A stretch of DNA of 52,956 nt from the NCBI GenBank assembly GCA_017995775.1, contig JAGOIF010000004.1, positions 1-52,956 on the forward strand, in the 5' to 3' direction. Both the position numbers and the translations under genes were made by a program. The stretch comes from Aliarcobacter sp. Its GTDB lineage: Bacteria > Campylobacterota > Campylobacteria > Campylobacterales > Arcobacteraceae. Under the pieces are notes generated by a model. The model saw nothing but the letters and a program-made list of their open reading frames with translations. It was not told the DNA's origin and did not search any database. Positions 9,343 to 17,161 of the stretch are shown here, piece by piece; position 1 is the first letter of the stretch; each line of letters starts with the position of its first letter.

Positions 9343-9537
9343 ATGTTTAGTAAAATAAAAGCTTTTTATGAAAAATCCGAAAGGTTTTTTCATCCCCTTG
9401 TGGGACTATCAAGCTATGATAAATATCTTGAACACATGCAAAAAAATCATCCCGATAAAAAAGTACAAAATAGGGGTGATTTTTTTAAAGAATGTCTAGA
9501 GAGAAAATATAATAGCTCTGGAATAAATAAATGTTGA
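9343..9537 (+). CDS. DUF466 (YbdD/YjiX family) small protein, CstA partner
   Basis: This 64-aa soluble basic protein is of the YbdD/YjiX (DUF466) type. The family is almost always encoded directly after cstA or its paralogue btsT and is thought to be needed for transporter function. The recognisable core is VGLSSYDKYLEHMQKNHPD, with a few basic residues and a C-terminal Cys. It begins one base after the cstA stop and is followed by a strong terminator, so cstA and this gene form a complete two-gene operon. The biochemical role is not established. Confidence 0.9.
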   Translation: MFSKIKAFYEKSERFFHPLVGLSSYDKYLEHMQKNHPDKKVQNRGDFFKECLERKYNSSGINKC

Positions 9538-9583
9538 TAAGTCTATTAGAATAAAGTTTTTATTATACATCATGACTTATTTT

Positions 9584-9612
9584 AACTGAGGCAAAAGCCT
9601 CAGTTTTCTTCT
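9584..9612 (+). terminator. Intrinsic terminator of the cstA operon
   Basis: AACTGAGGC (9584-9592) and GCCTCAGTT (9597-9605) form a perfect 9-bp stem with an AAAA tetraloop, followed by TTCTTCTT. This is the most GC-rich hairpin in the region and a textbook rho-independent terminator. Confidence 0.92.
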
Positions 9613-9723
9613 TATTCTTTCTTTTTTAATAATCTATAAAAAATACCATTTTATTTTATTTTGTAATTTTTAAATAATAAAAATATTTATAGCAAAACAA
9701 TCATAAAACCTATCATTATTATG

Positions 9724-9792
9724 TAATTATTAGATAATTAAGGATAAATTTTATAAATAATAATAAAATACAATAAGAATTACCTAATTCTT
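9724..9792. promoter_or_regulatory. Two palindromes upstream of the catalase-like gene
   Basis: TAATTAT-TAG-ATAATTA (9724-9740) and AAGAATTA-CC-TAATTCTT (9775-9792) are both perfect inverted repeats in the about 210-base leader of the catalase-like gene. The first has the size and AT-rich dyad shape of Fur/PerR-type boxes. The second lies close to the likely transcription start and about 30 bases before the ATG. Their role as operators is inferred. The rest of the leader is featureless A/T sequence. Confidence 0.35.
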
Positions 9793-9824
9793 TTATAAAA
9801 ATTCAATAAAATTAAAGGGAAAAA

Positions 9825-10802
9825 ATGAAAAAAAATTATTTAAGTTTATTATTATCAGCTTACTTATTCACAAATATAGCATCAGCAAATGAAAAAACTA
9901 CGACAAATGTATATGATGCGCAAAGAATTGCAGATATTTTTACTACATTAAATGCAGATCCAAAAGATCCAAAGAAAAAAGTAAACCACGCTGTAGGTTT
10001 TTGTGGAAATGGATCTTTTCTTCCATCATCTGAAATTACATCAGTATTAGATATTCCATTTTTAAAACAAAAAGAAATAAACGCACAAGTTAGATACTCA
10101 CTTGGTGGTGCACTTTCAAGTGATAAAACTAAACCAAGAGGAATGGCCATAAAAATAGCAGGCGCAGATGAAACTTGGACTATGGTTATGCTTAATACTG
10201 AAATTAACTTTGCTAAAAATCCTGAAGAGTTTGGGCAATTTTTTGAAATGAATATTCCAGTTGATGGAAAACAAGATCGTGAAAAAATTTCAAAACTTAT
10301 GAAAGAAGTAGATTCATACAGAAATTTTATAGAATACAATAGTAAAAGAGGAATCACTGGAAGTGTTTCAAATATGGAGTTTTACAGTATTCATACTTTT
10401 ATGTTCAAAAACAAAAAAAGTGGTGATATGATTCCTGCTAGATGGAAGTTTGTTCCAGTTGATGGATTAAAGTATTTAAGTAAAGAAGAATTAGAGAAAA
10501 AAAGTGATTATTTTTTAGAAGATGACTTTAGTAACTATGTTAAAAAAGCACCAGTTGCATATAAAATGTATTTAGTTTATGCAAATAAAAATGATGTAAT
10601 AAATGATACAACAGCACTTTGGAGTGGTGAGCATAAAGAAGAGTATGTGGGAACTTTAAATGTAACAAAGCATTCAGGAAATGTATGTAATTCTGATGTA
10701 TATTTTCCATCTGATTTACCAACAGGTGTAGGAGCTCCAACGGATCCTTTATTTGATATAAGAAATCAAGCTTATGGAATCACTTTTGGAAATCGTCAAT
10801 AA
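9825..10802 (+). CDS. Periplasmic catalase-like haem peroxidase
   Basis: This 325-aa member of the catalase-related peroxidase family is much shorter than true catalase (about 480-550 aa) and has an N-terminal signal peptide (residues 1-21, ending ASA). The distal haem His is in KVNHAVGF (His55), followed by the family's PRGMAIK motif. The proximal haem Tyr is in IRNQAYGITFGNR at the C-terminus (Tyr317). It is expected to act in the periplasm against peroxides. H. pylori has a similar catalase-like protein. The gene stands alone between terminators, with a good AAAGGGA ribosome site and palindromes upstream that suggest Fur/PerR-like control. The signal peptide prediction and haem ligands support the call; the actual substrate is unknown. 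Confidence 0.88.
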   Translation: MKKNYLSLLLSAYLFTNIASANEKTTTNVYDAQRIADIFTTLNADPKDPKKKVNHAVGFCGNGSFLPSSEITSVLDIPFLKQKEINAQVRYSLGGALSSDKTKPRGMAIKIAGADETWTMVMLNTEINFAKNPEEFGQFFEMNIPVDGKQDREKISKLMKEVDSYRNFIEYNSKRGITGSVSNMEFYSIHTFMFKNKKSGDMIPARWKFVPVDGLKYLSKEELEKKSDYFLEDDFSNYVKKAPVAYKMYLVYANKNDVINDTTALWSGEHKEEYVGTLNVTKHSGNVCNSDVYFPSDLPTGVGAPTDPLFDIRNQAYGITFGNRQ

Positions 10803-10872
10803 TATTTAGTTTTATTTATGGGTGATTAAAAGTCAATTTTTTAGAATTTATTGTATTTTATCTTTTTTATGG

Positions 10873-10898
10873 TAGAATTATAAATAACAACTAAGGAG
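10873..10898 (+). promoter_or_regulatory. Promoter -10 and ribosome site of hpf
   Basis: A -10 like TAGAAT (10873-10878) sits behind a T-rich stretch, and the strong AAGGAG ribosome site (10893-10898) is six bases before the ATG. A strong own promoter fits a stress-induced single gene. Confidence 0.5.
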
Positions 10899-10904
10899 AA
10901 TAGT

Positions 10905-11447
10905 ATGAATACAGGTATTGTAGGAAGACACGTAGATTTAACAGATTCAATAAAAGAACACATCAATAGCTCGATAGAAGTATTTAAAAAATATAATTTA
11001 GATATTATTTCTGTAAATGCAATTATTTCTCAAGAAGAAAAGCATGGTAAAAAAGCTTTTTCTTTTGAATTTACTTTAAATATTGCACATTTAGATACAA
11101 TTGTTGTAAAACAAAAAGATAAAGATTTATACGCTGCTATTGATATTGCAGTTGATAGAGTTTCAAAAGTATTAAGAAGACATCACGATAAAATTGCAGC
11201 TCACAAAGCTACAAAATTAACTGAAGTTGTTGCAAATGAGATTCAGGATAATATTGCTCTTGAGTTAGAAAAATTTGAAGATGAAATCACTCCAGTAAGA
11301 TTAACATCTTATAAACCAATAGATATTGAAGAAGCGTTAGAAGATTTAAAAGCATCTGAAGCACAATTCAAAGTATTTATTGATAAAGATGATAATATGA
11401 GAGTTCTTTACAAAAGCTCTGTTCAAGGTAAATTTGGATTATATTAA
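10905..11447 (+). CDS. hpf: Ribosome hibernation promoting factor, long form
   Basis: Long HPF binds the 30S decoding region and dimerises ribosomes into inactive 100S particles in starved cells. The N-terminal HPF/RaiA domain covers about residues 1-100 (MNTGIVGRHVDLTDSIKEHI and the basic RVSKVLRRHHDK segment). The C-terminal dimerisation domain starts near residue 125 (VRLTSYKPIDIEEALEDLK). At 180 residues it is the long type, so no separate RMF is needed. It is monocistronic, with its own promoter, a strong ribosome site and a strong terminator. Confidence 0.95.
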   Translation: MNTGIVGRHVDLTDSIKEHINSSIEVFKKYNLDIISVNAIISQEEKHGKKAFSFEFTLNIAHLDTIVVKQKDKDLYAAIDIAVDRVSKVLRRHHDKIAAHKATKLTEVVANEIQDNIALELEKFEDEITPVRLTSYKPIDIEEALEDLKASEAQFKVFIDKDDNMRVLYKSSVQGKFGLY

Positions 11448-11463
11448 AAAAAGCTTTTGTTAA

Positions 11464-11500
11464 AAAAAAGGTATTAGCATTAATGGCTAATACCTTTTTT
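11464..11500 (+). terminator. Intrinsic terminator after hpf
   Basis: AAAAAAGGTATTAGC (11464-11478) pairs with GCTAATACCTTTTTT (11486-11500) over 15 bp, with a 7-base loop and a T-run forming the 3' arm. The symmetric A/T flanks mean it could also work in the reverse direction. der begins 31 bases later, behind its own weak GATAAAA element. Confidence 0.93.
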
Positions 11501-11531
11501 ACGTTATGATAAAAAATAGGATTAAAAATTT

Positions 11532-13001
11532 ATGGATAAAACATTAAAAAAAATTGCATTAATTGGGCAACCAAATGTAGGAAAATCTTCACTATTCAAT
11601 AGAATTGCAAATAAAAGAATTGCAATTGTTTCTGATATGGCTGGAACTACTAGAGATATTAGAAAACACGAAATTGAAATATTGGATAGAAAAGCATTAA
11701 TGCTTGATACAGGTGGTATTGATGATACAAATGATGCTATATTTTCAAATGTAAAAAGAAAAGCTATTGAGACGGCAAAAGAGGCTGATATAATACTTTT
11801 TATGGTTGATGGTAAAAATATACCTGATGATAAGGATAAAGAATTATTTTATGAGCTTCAAAGATTAGGGAAAGAATTAGCCTTAGTTGTAAATAAAATT
11901 GATAATGACAAAGAATTAGAAAGACTTTGGGAATTTTTTGAATTTGGAATAGGAGATGAAAACCTTTTTGGTGTTTCTGTTTCTCATAATCGTGGAACAA
12001 AAAATCTATTCGAATGGATTTATCAACATCTTCCTGTTAATCTTGAAACTGTTGCACTTGAAGCTGCAGAAGCTTTAAAAAAAGAAAGAGAAGCTAATTT
12101 TGACTTCGATGATGACTTTGATTATTCAAAAGACAATAATGGTGCTTTTGATAAGACAGAAGAAAAAGAAGTTGATGATAATAAAATCAAAGTTGCAATA
12201 ATTGGAAGAGTTAATGTTGGAAAATCTTCAATTCTTAATGCAATTTTAGGAGAAGAAAGATCAGTTGTTTCCCCAATCGCTGGAACAACAATCGATCCTG
12301 TAGATGAATCTTTTGATTATAAAGATAAAGAGATTACATTCGTTGATACAGCAGGACTTAGAAGAAGAGGAAGTATTGAAGGAATCGAAAAATATGCTTT
12401 AATGAGAACTAAAGAGATGCTTGAAAAAGCAAATATGGCTTTAGTTATTTTAGATGCTTCAAGTGAACTTACTGATTTAGATGAAAAAATTGCTGGTTTA
12501 GTTGATGAATACGGATTAGGTACTATTATCGTTTTAAATAAATGGGACGAAAATATGGATACTTTCCAAAAAATGGAAGAAGAAATAAGAAGAAGATTTA
12601 GATTTTTAGCTTATGCTCCTATTATGGCAGTTTCTGCAAAAACAGGAAGAAGTATTGAAAAACTAAAAGATAGAATTATTGAAATTCACAATAACTATAC
12701 TCAAAGAATTCCAACTTCTCAACTTAATAAAGTTATTGAAGAAGCAGTTATTAGACATTCACTTCCAAGTCCAAATGGTGCGTATTTAAGAATTTATTAT
12801 ACAACACAATTTGAAACTAGACCTCCAAGAATTGCTCTTGTAATGAATAAACCAAATCTTTTACACTTCTCATATAAGAGATATTTAATTAATTTCTTAA
12901 GGGATAATTTTAATTTTGAAGGTACTCCAATTCACGTAATTGCACGTGGGAAAAATGACAAAATGGGTGATGAAGAATATTTAGAAAGAGATACTAAATA
13001 A
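11532..13001 (+). CDS. der: Ribosome assembly GTPase Der (EngA)
   Basis: Der is an essential double-GTPase that acts in 50S subunit maturation. Two G domains are visible in tandem: the first has G1 GQPNVGKS near residue 12, with DTGG and NKID; the second has G1 GRVNVGKS near residue 224, with DTAG and NKWD. They are separated by an acidic linker rich in D and E (residues about 190-215). A C-terminal KH-like domain follows (IEEAVIRHSLPSPNGAYLRIYY). The 489 residues fit the family. The last gene before it ends in a terminator, and sulP follows 20 bases after the stop, so der is probably the first gene of a transcript that includes sulP and hemD. Confidence 0.97.
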   Translation: MDKTLKKIALIGQPNVGKSSLFNRIANKRIAIVSDMAGTTRDIRKHEIEILDRKALMLDTGGIDDTNDAIFSNVKRKAIETAKEADIILFMVDGKNIPDDKDKELFYELQRLGKELALVVNKIDNDKELERLWEFFEFGIGDENLFGVSVSHNRGTKNLFEWIYQHLPVNLETVALEAAEALKKEREANFDFDDDFDYSKDNNGAFDKTEEKEVDDNKIKVAIIGRVNVGKSSILNAILGEERSVVSPIAGTTIDPVDESFDYKDKEITFVDTAGLRRRGSIEGIEKYALMRTKEMLEKANMALVILDASSELTDLDEKIAGLVDEYGLGTIIVLNKWDENMDTFQKMEEEIRRRFRFLAYAPIMAVSAKTGRSIEKLKDRIIEIHNNYTQRIPTSQLNKVIEEAVIRHSLPSPNGAYLRIYYTTQFETRPPRIALVMNKPNLLHFSYKRYLINFLRDNFNFEGTPIHVIARGKNDKMGDEEYLERDTK

Positions 13002-13021
13002 CATAACTTCTAGGAGTTTTC

Positions 13022-14596
13022 TTGAATAATGTAAAAAACAATATATTTGCAGGTATAACAGCAGCAGTAGTTGCTTTACCCTTGGCATTAGCTTTTGGAG
13101 TGGCAAGTGGCGCTGGAGCAATTGCTGGTTTATATGGTGCAATTATATTAGGTTTTTTTGCTGCTCTTTTTGGAGGGACTCCTACTCAAATTTCAGGTCC
13201 AACAGGACCTATGACAGTTGTATTTGCTGCAACTGTAGCTGCTTTTCCTAATGATTTTTCAACTGTTATGACTGTTGTTTTTCTAGCAGGTATTATGCAG
13301 ATTTCATTTGGAATTATTGGAATTGGAAAATGGATAAAATATATTCCATATCCAGTAATATCAGGTTTTATGTGTGGAATTGGAGTTATTATAATAATTC
13401 TACAAATAAATCCTTTTTTAGGTGTTGAATCTTATAGTTCAATAATTTATACATTAACACATCTTTTAGACACCATATCAAAAGCAAATTTTCAAGCAAT
13501 AATATTAGCTGTAATTACACTTTTTATTATGTTTTTCACACCACAAAAAATCTCAAAAATTATTCCATCTGCCTTAATAGCATTAGTATTTGTTAGTTTT
13601 TTCTCAATTTTAATGAATTTTAATGTTATGAGTATTGGTGAAATTCCCATGGGATTGCCACAATTTGTTTTACCAATATCTTTTGATATTTTAAAATTAA
13701 GCTCTATTTTGACATTAGCTATTACTTTGGCACTTTTAGGTTCAATTGATTCGCTATTAACTTCTGTTGTTGCTGATTCTAAAACTAAAACAAAACATGA
13801 TTCAAAAAAAGAATTAATAGGTCAAGGTCTTGGAAATATGGTTTGTTCTTTTTTTGGAGCAATTCCAGGTGCTGGTGCTACAATGAGAACTGTAATAAAT
13901 ATAAATAGTGGTGCAACATCAAAATTATCAGGAATGATTCACTCAATTACTCTTTTGCTAATAGTTCTATTTTTTGCTCCATTGGCGTCTAAAATCCCAT
14001 TAGCTGTATTATCGGGAATATTAATAAAAGTTGGTTTTGATATTTTAGATTATAGATTTTTAAAAATCTTGAATAAAATATCAAGAAAAAATCAAATTAT
14101 TATGATTACAGTATTTTTATTAACAATTTTTGTAGATTTAATAATGGCAGTAGGAGTAGGGATTACCATTTCTTCAATAATTGCTGTTTACCAAGTCTCA
14201 CGAAATACACAAATAAAAACAGCACGTTCTAAAGTAGCTTTTGATATAGATATTGAAAATGATGATATCAAAATACTAAAAGTAAATGGGTCTTTATTTT
14301 TTGGAACAGCTTCAAGTTTAGAAGAAAAAATAGATAAATTAAAAAATTGCAAGAAAATAATTATTGATTGCAAAGGTGCATCTTTTTTTGATATTTCAGC
14401 AATTTTCACCCTTGAAGAAATTATAGAAAAATACAAAAGTAAAGATTTAGAAATTATTCTAGTTCTAAGATATAGACATAAAAGAAAAATACTATCAGTT
14501 GATACATTAAATATTTTTAAAAAAATAAAAATCTATTCAAATCTGGATGATGCAATAAATTACACACAAAGAATCGAGTTAATAAACAATGGCTAA
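13022..14596 (+). CDS. SulP-family anion transporter with C-terminal STAS domain
   Basis: This is an inner-membrane SLC26/SulP permease. About 10-12 hydrophobic segments fill residues 8-390, including the family signature GLYGAIILGFFAALFGGTPTQISGPTGPM. A cytoplasmic STAS domain follows at about 410-515 (ILKVNGSLFFGTASSLEEKI, IIIDCKGASFFDISA). Substrates of this family include sulfate, bicarbonate and C4-dicarboxylates; the sequence does not decide which. It starts at TTG behind TAGGAG (13011-13016). Its end overlaps the hemD start by 8 bases, so the two are coupled. Bicarbonate or sulfate uptake would both be plausible, but that is speculation. Confidence 0.9.
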   Translation: MNNVKNNIFAGITAAVVALPLALAFGVASGAGAIAGLYGAIILGFFAALFGGTPTQISGPTGPMTVVFAATVAAFPNDFSTVMTVVFLAGIMQISFGIIGIGKWIKYIPYPVISGFMCGIGVIIIILQINPFLGVESYSSIIYTLTHLLDTISKANFQAIILAVITLFIMFFTPQKISKIIPSALIALVFVSFFSILMNFNVMSIGEIPMGLPQFVLPISFDILKLSSILTLAITLALLGSIDSLLTSVVADSKTKTKHDSKKELIGQGLGNMVCSFFGAIPGAGATMRTVININSGATSKLSGMIHSITLLLIVLFFAPLASKIPLAVLSGILIKVGFDILDYRFLKILNKISRKNQIIMITVFLLTIFVDLIMAVGVGITISSIIAVYQVSRNTQIKTARSKVAFDIDIENDDIKILKVNGSLFFGTASSLEEKIDKLKNCKKIIIDCKGASFFDISAIFTLEEIIEKYKSKDLEIILVLRYRHKRKILSVDTLNIFKKIKIYSNLDDAINYTQRIELINNG

Positions 14597-15221
14597 AATA
14601 TATCTATTAAATAATCAAAAATATTCAAATGTAGAAAACTTAGAAGTTTTTCAAATAAAACATATTAAATCAGAAGTAAATGTATTAAATTATGATGCAT
14701 TAGTTTTTACTTCAAAAAATGCAGTTTATTCTTTAGACTCTTTTAATAAAGATTGGAAAAAAATTCCATCTTATGTTATAGCCCCTAAAACGGCAGAGGT
14801 AATAGAAAGTTTAGGTGGAAATATAGCTTTTATAGGGATAACTTCCCATGGAAACGAATTTGCACAAGAGCTTATAAATGAATTAAAAGATAAAAAAGTT
14901 TTATATATAAAAGCTTTAAAAACGGTTTCAAATTTAGTGGGAATATTAAAAGATAATAAAATAAATCTAGATGAAGTAGTAGCTTACGAAACTTCTTGTA
15001 AAGAGACAAATATTGATTTAGAGGAAGATTCTATATTTATTTTTACATCTCCTTCAAGTGTTGAATGTTTCTTCAAACAATACAGCTGGAAAGATTCATA
15101 TAAAGCCGTAGTTATTGGAAAAACAACAGCTGATTATTTACCAAAAAATGTAGATTTTATAATGAGTTCTGAAACATCGGTTGACGAGTGTGTAAATCTT
15201 GCAAAGCAATTTTTAATTTAA
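14589..15221 (+). CDS. hemD: Uroporphyrinogen-III synthase
   Basis: HemD cyclises hydroxymethylbilane to uroporphyrinogen III, the branch point to haem and sirohaem, in the cytoplasm. The family is poorly conserved. The call rests on the two-domain HemD pattern: YDALVFTSKNAVYSL early, GKKTAEVIESLGG-like sequence in the first domain, VVAYETSCK at the hinge, and FIFTSPSSVECFF and VVIGKTTADYL in the second domain. The length of 210 aa is close to the usual 220-250. The ATG overlaps the end of the SulP gene, and the gene is followed by the structured RNA. Confidence 0.88.
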   Translation: MAKIYLLNNQKYSNVENLEVFQIKHIKSEVNVLNYDALVFTSKNAVYSLDSFNKDWKKIPSYVIAPKTAEVIESLGGNIAFIGITSHGNEFAQELINELKDKKVLYIKALKTVSNLVGILKDNKINLDEVVAYETSCKETNIDLEEDSIFIFTSPSSVECFFKQYSWKDSYKAVVIGKTTADYLPKNVDFIMSSETSVDECVNLAKQFLI

Positions 15222-15240
15222 ACTCAATTTTAAACATCTT

Positions 15241-15250
15241 TAGATAAAAT
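15241..15250 (+). promoter_or_regulatory. Promoter -10 of the 6S-like RNA
   Basis: TAGATAAAAT (15241-15250) matches the Campylobacterota GnTAnAAT -10 pattern and lies about 10 bases before the first base-paired position of the RNA. The same GATAAAAT core occurs before cbiX and mobB in this window. Confidence 0.5.
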
Positions 15251-15261
15251 ATTAAAATCTA

Positions 15262-15420
15262 AGTAGTTCGGGATTTCCATTGTTGTGGGTCCGATAATAA
15301 ATTTTAGTGCATGGTTGTAGACATACGGTGTGTAGCGATTCAATACGTTCTTGCTCCTAAAATATGTCTCCCGTGTGCGAATTGTGGCTTTTAGGGCCAT
15401 TTTGATGGTTAACGGCTACT
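15262..15420 (+). ncRNA. ssrS: Structured RNA, probable 6S RNA upstream of purD
   Basis: The hemD-purD gap is visibly richer in G+C than its surroundings and has no open frame of note. The helices I can draw by eye are all nested into one long irregular rod: 15262-15268 with 15414-15420, 15277-15281 with 15404-15408, 15288-15292 with 15394-15398, 15308-15313 with 15374-15379, and 15320-15325 with 15363-15368. The large near-symmetric internal loop (15293-15307 opposite 15380-15393) is the hallmark central bubble of 6S RNA, which mimics an open promoter and traps sigma-70 RNA polymerase. About 160-175 nt is the expected size. A position next to purD agrees with my recollection of 6S RNA in related epsilonproteobacteria. 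Exact ends are approximate. The purD ribosome site lies just downstream, so read-through into purD is possible. Confidence 0.7.
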
Positions 15421-15451
15421 CGGGTGTTTAAATTTTATACAAGGAATTATC

Positions 15452-16717
15452 GTGAATATATTGATACTTGGTAATGGTGGTAGAGAATATTCTATTGGAT
15501 TAGCAATATACAAAGAAAATGATCATAATTTATATTTTATGCCAGGAAATGGTGCAACTGATAAATTAGGAACAAATATAAATATTAAAGATTATAATCA
15601 ATTAGCTCTTTGGGCAAAAGATAATTCTATTGATTTAACAATTGTAGGACCAGAAGCTCCATTAGTAGATGGTGTTGTTGATATATTTAAAGAAAATAAT
15701 TTAACTATTTTTGGACCAAGTGCAGCTGCTGCTAGACTTGAAGGTTCAAAAGCTTATATGAAAAATATACTAAAAAAATATAACATACCAACAGCAGCGT
15801 TTATAGAAACTTCAAATGAAAAAGATGCTCATGATTTTATAGATACTATGACTGTTCCAATTGTTGTAAAAGCAGATGGATTATGTGGTGGTAAAGGTGT
15901 AATAATTGCACAAAGTGTAGAAGAAGCTAAAGAAGCAGTTACTGATATGCTTTCAGGTGCTTCTTTTGGTGATGCTGGAAATTCTGTTGTAGTTGAAGAA
16001 TATTTAGATGGATATGAATTATCTATCTTTGCTATTTGTGATGGAGAAAACTATAAAATATTACCAGCAGCTCAAGATCACAAAAGAATAGGTGATAATG
16101 ACACAGGACCAAATACAGGTGGAATGGGCGCATATGCTCCAACTCCTTTGGTAAATGATGAGATTTATAGAAAAGTTGAAGAAAGAGTAATTATTCCAAC
16201 TTTAGAAGGAATGAAAAAAGAAGGAGCACCTTATGAAGGTGTTCTATTTATTGGAGTAATGGTTGTAAAAGGTGAACCTATAATATTAGAATACAATGTT
16301 AGATTTGGTGATCCTGAGTGTGAAATTTTAATGCCATTACTTGAAACTCCTGTTTCTGAACTATTCTATAAAGGTGCTACAAAACAACTAGATAAATTAG
16401 ATATCAAAATCAAAAATGAATTTTGTGTTGGAGTTGTAATGGCAAGTGCAAACTATCCATATAGCTCAAGTACAGCAGCTGAAATTATTGTTGATAAAAT
16501 TGTAGATGAAGATTTATTAAATAATTCTCATATATCTTATGCAGGTGTTGAAAAAATTGATGATAAATTAATGGCAACAGGTGGAAGAGTTTTAGTTTGT
16601 GTTGGATTTGGAAAAAGTATAAAAGAAGCAAGAGATAGAGCTTATGCATTATGTGGGCAAGTACATTTTGCTGGTAAGAAATGTAGATCTGATATTGCTT
16701 ATCAAGCTTTAAAGTAA
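15452..16717 (+). CDS. purD: Phosphoribosylamine-glycine ligase (GAR synthetase)
   Basis: PurD joins glycine to phosphoribosylamine with ATP in the second step of purine synthesis. It starts at GTG, preceded by AAGGAA. The N-domain starts with [15 protein letters not shown]. The ATP-grasp core contains [13 protein letters not shown] and the [22 protein letters not shown] signature, then [11 protein letters not shown] for metal binding. The 421 residues match the family. The preceding structured RNA ends about 30 bases upstream. An RDD membrane protein gene follows 6 bases later, beginning a purD-RDD-lptD-PRTase-pnp run. Confidence 0.97.
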   Translation: MNILILGNGGREYSIGLAIYKENDHNLYFMPGNGATDKLGTNINIKDYNQLALWAKDNSIDLTIVGPEAPLVDGVVDIFKENNLTIFGPSAAAARLEGSKAYMKNILKKYNIPTAAFIETSNEKDAHDFIDTMTVPIVVKADGLCGGKGVIIAQSVEEAKEAVTDMLSGASFGDAGNSVVVEEYLDGYELSIFAICDGENYKILPAAQDHKRIGDNDTGPNTGGMGAYAPTPLVNDEIYRKVEERVIIPTLEGMKKEGAPYEGVLFIGVMVVKGEPIILEYNVRFGDPECEILMPLLETPVSELFYKGATKQLDKLDIKIKNEFCVGVVMASANYPYSSSTAAEIIVDKIVDEDLLNNSHISYAGVEKIDDKLMATGGRVLVCVGFGKSIKEARDRAYALCGQVHFAGKKCRSDIAYQALK

Positions 16718-16723
16718 TAATTA

Positions 16724-17161
16724 ATGCAAAGTAATAGTACAGATCTTCAACTAGCGTCAATGCGTTCAAGAGCATATGCATATATAGTTGATGATTTATT
16801 ATTAACTGTGATAGTTATAGCTATATTTTGGGGAAATATATCATCTCTTAGTGATAATATGGAAGCTATGATGTTTTTTATAAAAACTGATTTAGTAATG
16901 CCTTTTATAGTATTAAAAGTTGTATATCATACTTTTTTCGTTTGGTATTTTGGAGCTACAATTGGTAAAATAGTAGCAAAAATAAGAGTTATTGATGTAA
17001 ATTCATGGGATAGAGTATCTTTATTTTCATCATTTTTAAGAGCTGTTGGAAGAATTTTTTCAGAAATGTTTTTTTATGTTGGTTTTTTAATAGGATTTTT
17101 TAATGAAGGTAGAAAAACTTTTCATGATATAACTGGAAGAACGCTGGTGGTTAATGCATAA
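16724..17161 (+). CDS. RDD family inner-membrane protein
   Basis: This 145-aa protein has an RDD domain: the first segment starts SMRSRAYAYIVDDLLLTVIVIAIFW, carrying the R-D-D residues. Two further hydrophobic segments follow (MPFIVLKVVYHTFFVWYF and MFFYVGFLIGFF), with a conserved GKIVAKIRVID between them. RDD proteins are poorly characterised; some have been linked to ion antiport. It lies between purD and lptD, and its last 8 bases overlap the lptD start, suggesting co-translation with an envelope gene. Confidence 0.88.
   Translation: MQSNSTDLQLASMRSRAYAYIVDDLLLTVIVIAIFWGNISSLSDNMEAMMFFIKTDLVMPFIVLKVVYHTFFVWYFGATIGKIVAKIRVIDVNSWDRVSLFSSFLRAVGRIFSEMFFYVGFLIGFFNEGRKTFHDITGRTLVVNA

Noticed and set aside
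9860-10357. 165-aa open frame antisense to the catalase-like gene
   Set aside because: No ribosome site or recognisable protein features; the sense gene has strong motifs. It is a product of codon bias on the opposite strand.
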